Below, in pieces: positions 1-7,928 of a DNA stretch of 64,000 nucleotides; the first letter of the stretch is position 1; every line of letters starts with the position of its first letter. A program made the position numbers and the translations under genes. Below the pieces are notes generated by a model. That model was given only the letters and a program-made list of their open reading frames with translations. It did not search any database and was not told the DNA's origin. Location: the NCBI RefSeq assembly GCF_000717345.1, contig NZ_JNZA01000032.1, forward strand, positions 1-64,000, given 5' to 3'. This stretch comes from Streptomyces lydicus (GTDB lineage: Bacteria > Actinomycetota > Actinomycetes > Streptomycetales > Streptomycetaceae).

Positions 1-428
1 GCGGGGGCCTGGGGAGCGGGGGACGGATGTGCGGGGGCCTGCGGGGCGGGCGCGGCCGGCGCCTGGGCCGGGCCGGTGGGGTGGGCGGCGGCCGGGCCCG
101 CCGGGGGCACCACCGGCTGCGGCGCCGTGGGCTGGTCGACCACGGGAGGCTGCTCGCGGGCCGGCTGCGCGAGCAGACTCTTGGCGACCGCGCGGGCGTC
201 GTCCTTGCCCACCGTGCGGCGGGCCAGGCGCACTTCGCGTTCGTCGAGGCCGAGCAGGTCCGCCACCACCGCGTCGCTGCCCACAGTCACGGCGAAGGCG
301 GCCAGGGTGCGCGACCGGCGGGCCTCCGCCTCGTCGAGGAGCCCCTGGGTCCGGCGGACCTCGTCATCGCTGCTGCAAAACGCCTGTGCGAGTACCGCAT
401 GGCGCTCCCACAACTCCCTCGGTTCCAT
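1..428 (-). CDS. Hypothetical protein, N-terminal part (runs off the window)
   Basis: The visible 142 residues begin MEPRELWERHAVLAQAFC and read as a helical, charged domain of about 85 residues, with a stretch near residue 65 (DLLGLDEREVRLARRTVG) that could be a small helix-turn-helix. A long Ala/Pro/Gln-rich linker follows up to the window edge. The codons show strong third-position GC bias. I recognise it only as a conserved Streptomyces protein of unknown function. The start is the ATG at 428; a GTG nine bases upstream (437) is also possible and neither has a strong ribosome binding site. The C-terminus is not visible. Confidence 0.6.
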   Translation of the reverse strand, partial: MEPRELWERHAVLAQAFCSSDDEVRRTQGLLDEAEARRSRTLAAFAVTVGSDAVVADLLGLDEREVRLARRTVGKDDARAVAKSLLAQPAREQPPVVDQPTAPQPVVPPAGPAAAHPTGPAQAPAAPAPQAPAHPSPAPQAP

Positions 429-590
429 GACAGCCACAACGTTTGTTCGTCCGGATTGAACCGCTTACCGGCAATAGATCACTGCATGAGGTGATATTCG
501 AGGGAGTTGCCCCCATGCCTCCGGGGCGGATGCGGGCGGTGCCGTAAAAATACGCAGTGACCCCAGGCCGGAAGAATCGTTTCTACGTCC

Positions 591-908
591 ATGAGCGCCC
601 CTACCTCCGGCACCGTCGCAGGTCACGGTCAGACTTTCCTCCCCGGGCCCGGGTCCACGCCCCGGTGGCTCACCGCGGAGATCGCCCGGCAGACCCCGGT
701 CTTCGCGGGCCTGGTACGCCTCTGGAGCGAGCGCGCCGCCACCGTCCCCGGCGTCGCCGATCCCGAGTGGCAGCGGCTGGTCTCGTACCACTGTTTCGTG
801 GAGGAGACCGAGACGGCACTCGCCGCGCTCCGGCCGCACCGGGCGCCGGACGTGCTGCCGTCGCGCAAACCCGTCCCGGCCGCCCGGCCGGCCCGCCTGG
901 ACATCTGA
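591..908 (+). CDS. Hypothetical protein, 105 aa
   Basis: This small protein shows clear third-position GC bias over its length, which argues for real coding. It has a disordered N-terminus, a helical centre around residues 25-80 (LTAEIARQTPVFAGLVRLW, then EWQRLVSYHCF) and a Pro/Ala-rich tail. I see no signal peptide, membrane segment or catalytic motif. It stands alone, 150 bases before the NfeD-like/flotillin pair and divergent from the partial gene at the window start. The ribosome binding site is weak. Function unknown. Confidence 0.5.
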   Translation: MSAPTSGTVAGHGQTFLPGPGSTPRWLTAEIARQTPVFAGLVRLWSERAATVPGVADPEWQRLVSYHCFVEETETALAALRPHRAPDVLPSRKPVPAARPARLDI

Positions 909-1059
909 GCGGCCCGTACGCACCCGGTGCGGCGGCCCCGGGGCCGTCCGCCCCCGACGGCCTGAAGCGGCACCCGGCCCGGAGTACCGTTGAGTTGTCG
1001 AGACGTCCCGCTGTCCGGCATGAGCCCGGACAGCGGCTTCGACCAGCGACGGAGCCCGG

Positions 1060-1284
1060 GTGAGCGCGAGGGATGACACGGACTTCAGCCCGATCGGGTT
1101 GATCGGGCGGGTGACCGTGTCGATCCCGGCCGACGGGCCCGGCGAGGTGCTGCTGCCGGTGCGCGGCGGGACCGAGTCCTTCGCCGCCTGGTCCCGGGAG
1201 CCCATCGCGCGGCACACGCAGGTCATCGTGGTGGACCACACCTCGGCGCGGTCGGTGATCGTCGCGCCGCTGCCCGCCACCTGA
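1060..1284 (+). CDS. Small NfeD/OB-fold-like protein upstream of the flotillin gene
   Basis: The 74 residues contain a single beta-rich stretch, from IGLIGRVTVSIPADGPGEV to VIVVDHTSARSVIVAPL. This resembles the OB-fold C-terminal domain of NfeD proteins, which commonly partner SPFH/flotillin proteins. The start is a GTG with GGAG seven bases upstream. It lies 97 bases before the flotillin gene on the same strand, so a shared transcript and a membrane-microdomain role are likely. Unlike full NfeD it has no membrane segment. The family call rests on fold-like pattern and context, not on a diagnostic motif. Confidence 0.6.
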   Translation: MSARDDTDFSPIGLIGRVTVSIPADGPGEVLLPVRGGTESFAAWSREPIARHTQVIVVDHTSARSVIVAPLPAT

Positions 1285-1381
1285 CGCGGCCCGGCCGCCT
1301 CGGTGGCCGGATGGGCGCCCCTCCTACCCCCGGCCGGCCCCGTACCACCCGGGGCGGCCGCACCGGACCAGGAGCGTTTCC

Positions 1382-2629
1382 ATGCTGTTCTGGCATGTTC
1401 CCGCGCCGAACGAGGCGCTGTTGATCTCCGGCTCGAAGCGCCGGGCCGGGGACGCCCAATTCCGTATCGTCACGGGCCACGGCTGCTGGGTCCTGCCCGT
1501 CAAACAGAAGGCGAGCCTGCTGTCGCTGTCGCTGCGGGAGACCGAGATCTCCGAGGACTGCGTCACGCAGCAGGGCATCCGGCTCGCCGTGCGGGCGGTC
1601 GCGGTCTTCAAGGTCGGTGACGACCAGCCGTCGATCGCCAACGCCGCGCGACGGTTCCTGGACGAGCAGGCCAGCATGGAGGAGCTGGTGGGGCGGATCT
1701 TCGCCGGCCATCTGCGGTCGATCGTCGGCGGGCTGACCGTCGAGCAGATCATCCGGGAGCGGGACCGGGTGGCCCAGGAGGTCAAGGACGGCAGCCACTC
1801 CGAGATGGAGAAGCTCGGCATCGTCGTCGACGCCCTGCAGATCCAGGAGATCGGCGACACCTCCGGCTACATCACCAACCTGGCCGCGCCGCACGCCGCG
1901 GCCGTCGCCAGCGCCGCCCGGATCGCCCAGGCCAGGGCCGACCAGGAAGCGACCGAGCGGGAGCAGCAGGCGGCGGCGCTCAAGGCGGAGTACGAGCGGG
2001 ACACCGCGATCAAGCGGGCCGGGTTCCGCGCCGAGACCGAGCAGTACAACGCCCGCGCCGCACAGGCCGGCCCGCTGTCCCAGGCCAGGGCCTCGCAGGA
2101 GGTCATCGAGGAGCAGACCTCGCTGGCCGAGCGGCAGGCCGCGCTGGCCGCCCAGCGTCTGGAGGCGGAGGTACGCCGCCCCGCGGACGCCGAGGCGTAC
2201 CGGCTGCGCACCCTGGCGGAGGCCCAGCGCGACCAGGTCCGCTACGAGGCGGACGCCCGCGCGTACAGCGAACGGGCCGTCGCCCAGGCGCGTGCCGACG
2301 CGAACAACGCGCTGGCCTCCTCGCTGCGGGACGGCAATCAGGAGCTGCTCGCCGCCAACCGCACCGTCGAGAACCTCCCGGCGCTGGCCGAGGCCGCCGC
2401 CGAGGGGATCTCCGGCTCGCAGCTGACCGTCCTCAACGGCACCGACGGCCTGAACGAGATCGCCTCCGCCGTCGTCGGGCAGGGTCTGGCCATCCTCGAC
2501 GCCCTGAAGAAGTCACCGGCCGCGGCCGGTGGCACGTCGGCCGCGGCTCCACCACTGGCCGACGGCGCCGGCTCGCTGCCCTCGAAGGTGACCAGGCTCA
2601 AGCAGGACGGCCCGGCCTCCGGGCCGTAG
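1382..2629 (+). CDS. Flotillin-like SPFH domain protein
   Basis: This 415-aa protein has the flotillin layout. An N-terminal SPFH/band-7 domain covers about residues 1-170 (HVPAPNEALLISG; VGRIFAGHLRSIVGGLTVEQI). A long Ala/Glu/Arg/Gln-rich coiled coil follows at about 180-320 with repeated EA and AQARAD units. The C-terminus is Gly/Ala-rich. Flotillins oligomerise on the inner membrane face and organise lipid microdomains. I see no clear transmembrane helix, so membrane attachment is probably peripheral. AGGAG lies seven bases before the ATG. The gene follows the NfeD-like gene and ends just before a strong hairpin. Confidence 0.85.
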   Translation: MLFWHVPAPNEALLISGSKRRAGDAQFRIVTGHGCWVLPVKQKASLLSLSLRETEISEDCVTQQGIRLAVRAVAVFKVGDDQPSIANAARRFLDEQASMEELVGRIFAGHLRSIVGGLTVEQIIRERDRVAQEVKDGSHSEMEKLGIVVDALQIQEIGDTSGYITNLAAPHAAAVASAARIAQARADQEATEREQQAAALKAEYERDTAIKRAGFRAETEQYNARAAQAGPLSQARASQEVIEEQTSLAERQAALAAQRLEAEVRRPADAEAYRLRTLAEAQRDQVRYEADARAYSERAVAQARADANNALASSLRDGNQELLAANRTVENLPALAEAAAEGISGSQLTVLNGTDGLNEIASAVVGQGLAILDALKKSPAAAGGTSAAAPPLADGAGSLPSKVTRLKQDGPASGP

Positions 2630-2641
2630 CGGGGGGGCGCC

Positions 2642-2671
2642 GACGACGGGCGGGGAACCCCGCCCGTCGTC
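2642..2671 (+). terminator. Rho-independent-type hairpin after the flotillin gene
   Basis: Two 14-base arms, GACGACGGGCGGGG (2642-2655) and its exact complement (2658-2671), are separated by AA and followed by CTTA. The inner pairs must open to form the loop. It lies 12 bases after the flotillin stop. As in many Streptomyces terminators, there is no long U-run. Confidence 0.7.
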
Positions 2672-2851
2672 CTTACGTGCGGAAATCCTGTCCCGGAGAG
2701 GTGACCGACGTGTGTGGACCGGGGCGGGCCGCCGCTCGCCTGCCGGGCATTCCGCCCCCGCCGCGTCATGATGCGGTCAGGAGCCGGGGGCGGTGACGGT
2801 GCATCACCGTCGCCCCCGGAAGGCAACAGCGACGCAGTGAAGGTGCCTCAG

Positions 2852-3271
2852 ATGTCGAAACCACCGCTCCCCGAAGCCGCGACCGCCATGCTGGCCAAGC
2901 CCAACCCGTCCGTCATCACCACGCTGCGGCAGGACGGCCAGCCGGTGTCCACCGCCACCTGGTACCTCTGGGATGACGGACGGGTCCTGGTCAACATGGA
3001 CGAGGGCCGCAAGCGACTGGAACACGTACGCAACGACCCCCGGGTGTCGCTCACCGTGCTCGACGACGGCGACTGGTACACCCACCTCAGCCTGATCGGC
3101 CGGGTCGCGGAGCTCCGTGACGACGACGATCTCACCGACATCGACCGGCTGGCCCAGCGCTATCTCGGGCGGTCGTACCCCCAGCGGGACCGCCGCCGGG
3201 TCAGCGCCTGGATCGAGATCGACCGCTGGCACGGCTGGGGCGGTCTGAAGGACAGCAGCCAGGCCGGCTGA
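2852..3271 (+). CDS. PPOX-class F420-dependent oxidoreductase-like protein
   Basis: This 139-aa protein is a small split-barrel flavin/F420-binding protein of the pyridoxamine-5'-phosphate-oxidase fold. Typical features are the N-terminal NPSVITTLRQDGQPVSTATW segment, GRVLVNMDEGRKRLEHVRND and the C-terminal Trp-rich WIEIDRWHGWG. Members use reduced F420 or a flavin to reduce small substrates; the substrate here cannot be read. The ATG at 2852 is chosen because AAGG sits eight bases upstream; GTG at 2837 or 2843 would add a few residues. It is convergent with the carboxypeptidase gene downstream. Confidence 0.8.
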   Translation: MSKPPLPEAATAMLAKPNPSVITTLRQDGQPVSTATWYLWDDGRVLVNMDEGRKRLEHVRNDPRVSLTVLDDGDWYTHLSLIGRVAELRDDDDLTDIDRLAQRYLGRSYPQRDRRRVSAWIEIDRWHGWGGLKDSSQAG

Positions 3272-3284
3272 GGACCGGCGCCGG

Positions 3285-4904
3285 TCAGCCGCCGCTCTTC
3301 TGCTGAAGGAGGGCGGCGGCATCGGCCACGTCGTCGCCGATGGTCAGCACGCCCTGGATGGCGGCGGTGGGGGTGGCGGCGCCGTTGACCCCGACGAAGA
3401 AGACGTCGAAGCGGCCCTTACCGGTCTCCAGGTAGCCGGCGATGGTCTCGGCACCGACGGCCAGCCGGTCGTTGAGGGCGTCGCCGCCCGCCGCGGTGCC
3501 GGTCTTCGCGAAGACCTTGCCGCGTGACGGGCAGTGCCGGCAGGAGTCCGCCAGAGTCCCGTCGACGCCCAGGACCGGCAACGCCTCGCGGAAGTTCCGG
3601 GCCTCGCCGGTGCGCTGCCAGTACGTCAGGATCTGCGCCAACGCCCGCGGCGTGGTCCGGTCGGCCGGGTTGCCGCCCCGGCCGTCGGCGAGCTGTACGG
3701 CCTTGCGGTCCACCTTCGCGGCGTCCAGGAACGCGGCGAGCACGGGGAATCCGTCCTCGCAGTCGGTGCTCCCGGCGGTCGTGGCCATCAGGCACACCCC
3801 GAGGTTCGCCCCGAGGTTGTGGCTCACCTTGAGGATGAGCTGGGCGTACTCGCGGTACGGCGGGGAGGTGTAGCGGGCCACCGCGGGCACGCCCCGGTAG
3901 GAGCGGGGCAGCCGGGCGACGGGGCGCGGGCCGACGGGGTTCGCGGTGACCTGGACCCCGGCCCGGCGCAGCGCCTCGATCAGGGCGGTCCGGCCGAACG
4001 CATCGGGGTCCTTGACCGGGGAGATCCGCAGGACGGGGGCGGAGCCGGCGGCGATGGTGCCGGACAGCTGGATCCGGGTGCCGTCGGGCGAGGTCTGGAC
4101 GGCGATGGCGGTGGGTTTGCCGGGCGCGACGGTGCGGACGGACGAGGTGACCCGGTAGGGCGCGACTTTCGGACGCACCTCCAGGGCGGCGGGGCTGCCG
4201 GCGGCGCGCCCGGGTGAGGTCAGCAGATCGATGACGTTGTCGTTGACGATCATCGGGGTGGGCGTCGGGTCGAGATCCGGGTCGGGCCGGAACAGCCGGG
4301 CGTCGACGACGACATCGCCGTCAACCCGCCGGATCCCTGCGGCGCGCACCTGACGGGCGAGGTGGTCGAGGCCGGCCAGCGGGTTCTCCGGGGTGAGGGT
4401 GGCTCCGGGGACGTCGTTGGCGTAGGTGTGGTCGATGGGGGTGTAGGCGACGGTGCCGTCCTTGCGGGTCCGGCCGCCGAGGGTCAGGTCGCCCTGGGCG
4501 ACCAGGACCAGGTCACCCCTGAGCGTCGCGTGACGGCGCTGCCCGACGGCGTACACCGGGGTGACGAAGCGGTGGTCGCCGCCGAGGGTGTGCCAGGTGC
4601 CGCTGACGCTGAACAGTTTGGCCGTCGAGCCGGGGATGAAGAACTGGTCGGCGAAGCGGGACTGCAGCACCCTGCCCGTCCGCGGGTTCTGCTGGAACAG
4701 CCCCCATTGGGCGTGCCGGTACGCGGGTTTGCCCATGACCGCCGCGAGGCGCGGGCCGAGGCCGCCGCGGGCCGGTGCGGGCGTCGGGGACGGTTGCGGA
4801 GCGGCCTGGACGAGGCCGGTGACGACGATACCGACGGACAGCAGGAGCGCCAGCGTGACGACGGCGCGCCGGGGGATCCTCCGGCGCCGGGCGGTTGGTG
4901 ACAT
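3285..4904 (-). CDS. dacB: D-alanyl-D-alanine carboxypeptidase/endopeptidase (PBP4, peptidase S13)
   Basis: This 539-aa exported penicillin-binding protein acts on peptidoglycan stem peptides outside the membrane. It starts with an Arg-rich segment and a hydrophobic signal/anchor (VVTLALLLSVGIVVTGLV, about residues 15-32), then a Pro-rich linker. The active-site tetrad is Ser93-Thr-Ala-Lys96 in FIPGSTAKLFS. SHN occurs in KVSHNLGANLG (about residue 360) and the KTG box in FAKTGTAAGGDALND near residue 470. This order and the large insertion between motifs fit class C PBP4. The ATG at 4904 places the signal peptide correctly. Confidence 0.92.
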   Translation of the reverse strand: MSPTARRRRIPRRAVVTLALLLSVGIVVTGLVQAAPQPSPTPAPARGGLGPRLAAVMGKPAYRHAQWGLFQQNPRTGRVLQSRFADQFFIPGSTAKLFSVSGTWHTLGGDHRFVTPVYAVGQRRHATLRGDLVLVAQGDLTLGGRTRKDGTVAYTPIDHTYANDVPGATLTPENPLAGLDHLARQVRAAGIRRVDGDVVVDARLFRPDPDLDPTPTPMIVNDNVIDLLTSPGRAAGSPAALEVRPKVAPYRVTSSVRTVAPGKPTAIAVQTSPDGTRIQLSGTIAAGSAPVLRISPVKDPDAFGRTALIEALRRAGVQVTANPVGPRPVARLPRSYRGVPAVARYTSPPYREYAQLILKVSHNLGANLGVCLMATTAGSTDCEDGFPVLAAFLDAAKVDRKAVQLADGRGGNPADRTTPRALAQILTYWQRTGEARNFREALPVLGVDGTLADSCRHCPSRGKVFAKTGTAAGGDALNDRLAVGAETIAGYLETGKGRFDVFFVGVNGAATPTAAIQGVLTIGDDVADAAALLQQKSGG

Positions 4905-5057
4905 GCGGACTCCACCGATGGGTGTGTTCCCTCGTGCGGGTGCCGCCGCGGGCCGGCCGGTGCGACGCGCGGTGTGCTGCGGCAGGCGGCGTCCGGCGGC
5001 ATGCGGTGGGCCCGGGTGCGCGTTCCCGGGCCCACCGCCTGATGGATCCGGCGGGCG

Positions 5058-5489
5058 TCAGAGGAGCCCGAGCAGGCCGAGGCCGAACAGGCCGCGGCCC
5101 GCGCCGTAGCCGTCGCGGCCGTAACCGTCGCGGCCGTAGCCGTCACGGCCGTACCCGTAGCCGTCGCGTCCGTACCCGTCGCGGCCGTACCCGTCGCGGC
5201 CGTAGCCGTCACGGCCGTAGCCGAAGCCGTCGCGGCGGCCGCCGTCACGGCCGAAGTCGTCATAGCCGTCGCGGCCGTTGCGGCGGTGGGCGTTGTGGCC
5301 GCCGTGGCCGGAGCGGCCGTGGGCCTTGTCCTGCCCCTTGCCGTGGTGGCCACGTTCGCAGCCGTGCGAGGAGCACACGGGGGTGGGCGTGCTGCTGGGG
5401 GCGGCGGTCGCGGCGCCAGCCGTCGGCAGCACCAGGGCAGCCGCGGTCAGGCCGGCCACCGCGAGGCCGCGAGGGATCGAACGGAGCAT
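5058..5489 (-). CDS. Secreted low-complexity GYGRD-repeat protein
   Basis: The 143-aa product has a clean signal peptide (about residues 1-30, ending AGAATAAP). A short Ser/Thr/Pro segment with two cysteines (CSSHGCERG) follows, then a His/Gly-rich stretch. About ten tandem GYGRD or DGYGR pentapeptides occupy roughly residues 75-130, and a hydrophobic end (GLFGLGLLGLL) closes it. The DNA repeats in 15-base units. GAAGGTGG lies about four bases before the ATG. Gly/Tyr/Arg repeats suggest a phase-separating, adhesive or envelope-associated protein, but I know no characterised family. It is the upstream neighbour of the carboxypeptidase gene on the same strand. Function unknown. Confidence 0.7.
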   Translation of the reverse strand: MLRSIPRGLAVAGLTAAALVLPTAGAATAAPSSTPTPVCSSHGCERGHHGKGQDKAHGRSGHGGHNAHRRNGRDGYDDFGRDGGRRDGFGYGRDGYGRDGYGRDGYGRDGYGYGRDGYGRDGYGRDGYGAGRGLFGLGLLGLL

Positions 5490-5507
5490 GTTTCCACCTT
5501 CACTCGA

Positions 5508-5537
5508 CTTTGCAGAAAAGGAATATCCTCTGCAAAG
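5508..5537. promoter_or_regulatory. Inverted repeat upstream of the GYGRD-repeat gene
   Basis: CTTTGCAGA (5508-5516) and its perfect complement TCTGCAAAG (5529-5537) flank a 12-base centre that is itself roughly dyad-symmetric (AGGAATATCC). The site is AT-rich against a GC-rich background and ends 19 bases before the ATG at 5489. It could be a repressor or activator site or a 5'-leader hairpin. No cognate regulator is evident. Confidence 0.5.
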
Positions 5538-5647
5538 GCGACGATAAGGCCGGTTTTGTCGGTATCGGCGCGACCCGCCGGGGTGTCACCGGAACGCAGC
5601 AGAACCACGCCGGCGCGCCGCCGGACCGCCCGTTCGCCGGGCCGTGT

Positions 5648-6271
5648 TCACCCCTCCGCCGAACCACCCTCCGCCGAACCGCCCTCCGGCAGGCTCTCCA
5701 GCAGGTGCCCCAGGGCGCCGGCGACGAGAGCGGAGACCGTGTCGGGGTCGGCGCTCGCCAACGGTTCCTTGCCGACCACCACTCGCATCAAGCCAATTCC
5801 CAGCAGCCAGGAAAGCGCCAGATCGGCACGCAACGGGCCGTTGTCGGACGGCGAGAGCGTGGCGAGCACCTCCGCGTACTCCTCCCCCAGGCCCCGCAGC
5901 GCGTCCGCGATCTCGTCACTGCCACCGATGGAGCGCAGACACACCTCCAGCGACCGGTCGCCGCCCGTGCGCCCGCCGGCGAGCATGCCGCGCAGCGCCA
6001 CGTCGAACAGCTGCCCGGCGGGCGTGGTACGCAGCTGCTCCTGCCCGCCGCGCGCCATCACCTCTCCGAACAGGGCTTTCTTCGATCCGAAGTAGCGGAA
6101 CAGCAGGGCCTGGTTGGCCCCGGCGCGGGCCGCGATGTCGCGCACCGTCGTCCGCTCGTAGCCGCGCTCGGCGAACAGTTCCGACGCGGCGTCGAGCAGC
6201 CGCAGCCGGGTGCCCTGGGCGCTGCGGCGGTGCTGTGCACGCACCGTGCCGTGCTGCGAGGTCTCCCCCAC
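5648..6271 (-). CDS. TetR/AcrR-family transcriptional regulator
   Basis: This 207-aa protein has a standard TetR N-terminal DNA-binding domain (about residues 18-65: RLRLLDAASELFAERGYERT, then TVRDIAARAGANQALLFRYF). The C-terminal ligand domain ends in a Gly/Ser/Ala/Glu tail. It starts with GTG at 6271. The gene diverges from the P450-ferredoxin operon, and a perfect 18-base palindrome lies in the 116-base gap, so it most likely represses both itself and the P450 genes. The ligand is unknown; a P450 substrate or product is a reasonable guess. Confidence 0.88.
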   Translation of the reverse strand: MGETSQHGTVRAQHRRSAQGTRLRLLDAASELFAERGYERTTVRDIAARAGANQALLFRYFGSKKALFGEVMARGGQEQLRTTPAGQLFDVALRGMLAGGRTGGDRSLEVCLRSIGGSDEIADALRGLGEEYAEVLATLSPSDNGPLRADLALSWLLGIGLMRVVVGKEPLASADPDTVSALVAGALGHLLESLPEGGSAEGGSAEG

Positions 6272-6355
6272 GTGTCGTCACGCTCCTCTCTTCCGGGCCG
6301 TCACCATGACGGCCGCAATGCGTCGTTGACCAGCCCGAGGGGGCGTCCTACCTTA

Positions 6356-6373
6356 TGTAAGCAGGTGCTTACA
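6356..6373. promoter_or_regulatory. Palindromic operator between the TetR and P450 genes
   Basis: TGTAAGCA-GG-TGCTTACA is a perfect dyad with 8-base arms and a 2-base centre. It lies 14 bases before the P450 start and 84 bases from the TetR start. The site sits among AT-richer sequence where P450 promoter elements are expected. Its position fits repression by the divergent TetR protein. Confidence 0.7.
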
Positions 6374-6387
6374 CAAGGGAGGTCACC

Positions 6388-7578
6388 TTGACCACAGCCG
6401 ACACAGCACCCCTCTCCTACCCCTTCAATGTCCCCGAGAGCCTTGAGCTCGCCGACGAGTACGAGCGGGCCCGCAACCGCCCCGGCCTGCTCAAGGTGCG
6501 GATGGCGTACGGCGAGCCGGCCTGGCTGGTCACCCGCTACGCCGAGGCCCGCTTCGTCCTCGGTGACCAGCGCTTCAGCCGCGCCGCGAGCGCCCTGCAC
6601 GACGAACCCCGGCAGTCCGAGGGCCGCCGCACCAGCGGCATCCTGGGCATGGACCCGCCCGACCACACCCGGCTTCGCACGCTGGTGGCCAAGGCGTTCA
6701 CGGTCCGTCAGGTCGAGAAGCTCAGGCCGCAGGTCGTGGCGCTGACCCACGAACTCCTCGACGAGCTGGAGGCCGCCGGACCGCCGGCCGACCTGGTGGA
6801 CCGTTTCGCACTGCCCATCCCCGTCGCCGTCATCTGCCGGCTGCTCGGCGTCCCGCCCGAGGACCGGCCGCGCTTCCGGGTGTGGAGCGACGCCGCCCTG
6901 TCGACCAGCTCCCTGACGTCCGAGGAGTTCGACGCCAACCAGGAGGAACTCCGCGCTTACATGCGGCAGTTGATCCAGGAGCACCGGGACGCACCGCAGG
7001 ACGACCTGATGACCGCACTGATCGACGCCCGGGACGTCGGCGACCGGCTCTCCGAGCTCGAACTCGTCGACCTCTGCGTCGGCATCCTGGTCGCCGGGCA
7101 CGAGACCACCGCCACCCAGATCCCCAACTTCGTCCTCGCCCTGCTGGACCACCCCGAGCAGCTCGCCCTGCTGCGCGAACGGCCCGACCTCATCGGCAAC
7201 GCCGTCGAGGAGCTGCTGCGGTTCGTCCCGCTGGGCAGCGGCGCGAGCCAGCCCCGCTACGCCACGGAAGACATCGATGTCGGCGGCACGCTCGTACGGG
7301 CCGGTACCCCGGTCCTGGTCGCCGTCGGCGCCGCGAACCGCGACGCGCTGCGCTTCGACGCGCCCGGCACCCTGGACATCGCCCGGTCCGGCAACCAGCA
7401 CCTCGGCTTCGGCCACGGCGTCCACCACTGCCTGGGCGCCCCGCTGGCCCGGCTGGAACTCCAGGAAGCGCTCGGCGCCCTGCTCACCCGCTTCCCGAAG
7501 CTGCACGTGGCCGGCGATGTGGAGTGGAAGAGCCAGATGCTGGTGCGCGGCCCGCGGGTCCTGCCGGTGGGGTGGTGA
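6388..7578 (+). CDS. Cytochrome P450
   Basis: This 396-aa soluble bacterial P450 monooxygenase has the I-helix oxygen-activation motif AGHETTATQ, the K-helix EELLRF (ExxR) and the heme-binding loop FGHGVHHCLGAPLARLE with its axial cysteine near residue 350. The length and N-terminus, with no membrane anchor, are typical of actinobacterial class I P450s. The start is TTG with GGGAGG five bases upstream. Its own ferredoxin follows seven bases after the stop, so electrons probably pass from a ferredoxin reductase elsewhere through that ferredoxin. The divergent TetR gene probably controls it. The substrate cannot be inferred. Confidence 0.93.
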   Translation: MTTADTAPLSYPFNVPESLELADEYERARNRPGLLKVRMAYGEPAWLVTRYAEARFVLGDQRFSRAASALHDEPRQSEGRRTSGILGMDPPDHTRLRTLVAKAFTVRQVEKLRPQVVALTHELLDELEAAGPPADLVDRFALPIPVAVICRLLGVPPEDRPRFRVWSDAALSTSSLTSEEFDANQEELRAYMRQLIQEHRDAPQDDLMTALIDARDVGDRLSELELVDLCVGILVAGHETTATQIPNFVLALLDHPEQLALLRERPDLIGNAVEELLRFVPLGSGASQPRYATEDIDVGGTLVRAGTPVLVAVGAANRDALRFDAPGTLDIARSGNQHLGFGHGVHHCLGAPLARLELQEALGALLTRFPKLHVAGDVEWKSQMLVRGPRVLPVGW

Positions 7579-7584
7579 GCCGCA

Positions 7585-7800
7585 GTGACGTGGAAGGTGG
7601 AGATCGACCCCCAGCAGTGCATCGCCTCGGGCTCCTGCCCCGCCATCGCCCCCGACCTCTTCGTCGTGGACGGCGCGCACGCCCGGCCCCTGAAGGACGT
7701 GATCGAGGAGGACGAGCGGGCGCTGGACGCGGCCGATCTCTGTCCCGCGATGGCGATCACCGTGCGGGACGGCGAGCGGGTCGTCGGCCCCCGCCCCTAG
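7585..7800 (+). CDS. 3Fe-4S-type ferredoxin (P450 redox partner)
   Basis: This 71-aa ferredoxin has the pattern C-x5-C (CIASGSC) near the N-terminus and a single C-terminal Cys-Pro (LCPAMAITV). That gives three cluster cysteines and predicts a [3Fe-4S] centre, as in Streptomyces P450 ferredoxins. The rest is acidic, suiting docking to a P450. The GTG start lies seven bases after the P450 stop, so the two are almost certainly co-transcribed and work as a pair. A strong hairpin follows the stop. Confidence 0.92.
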   Translation: MTWKVEIDPQQCIASGSCPAIAPDLFVVDGAHARPLKDVIEEDERALDAADLCPAMAITVRDGERVVGPRP

Positions 7801-7858
7801 GGCGGGTCCGCCGGGCGGGGTGACGGGCCCCACGGCGGTCGGCACCGGCGAGGGCGGC

Positions 7859-7893
7859 GGACGGCACACGGGACCGGGTCCCGCGTGCCGTCC
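7859..7893. terminator. Bidirectional hairpin between convergent genes
   Basis: Two 17-base arms (7859-7875 and 7877-7893) pair with a single A/C mismatch. They begin GGACGGCAC and end GTGCCGTCC. The element lies between the ferredoxin gene and the convergent serine hydrolase gene, so it can terminate both transcripts. Confidence 0.7.
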
Positions 7894-7928
7894 GGGCCGC
7901 CGCGGATTCCCGGACGGCGCTGCGTGCT

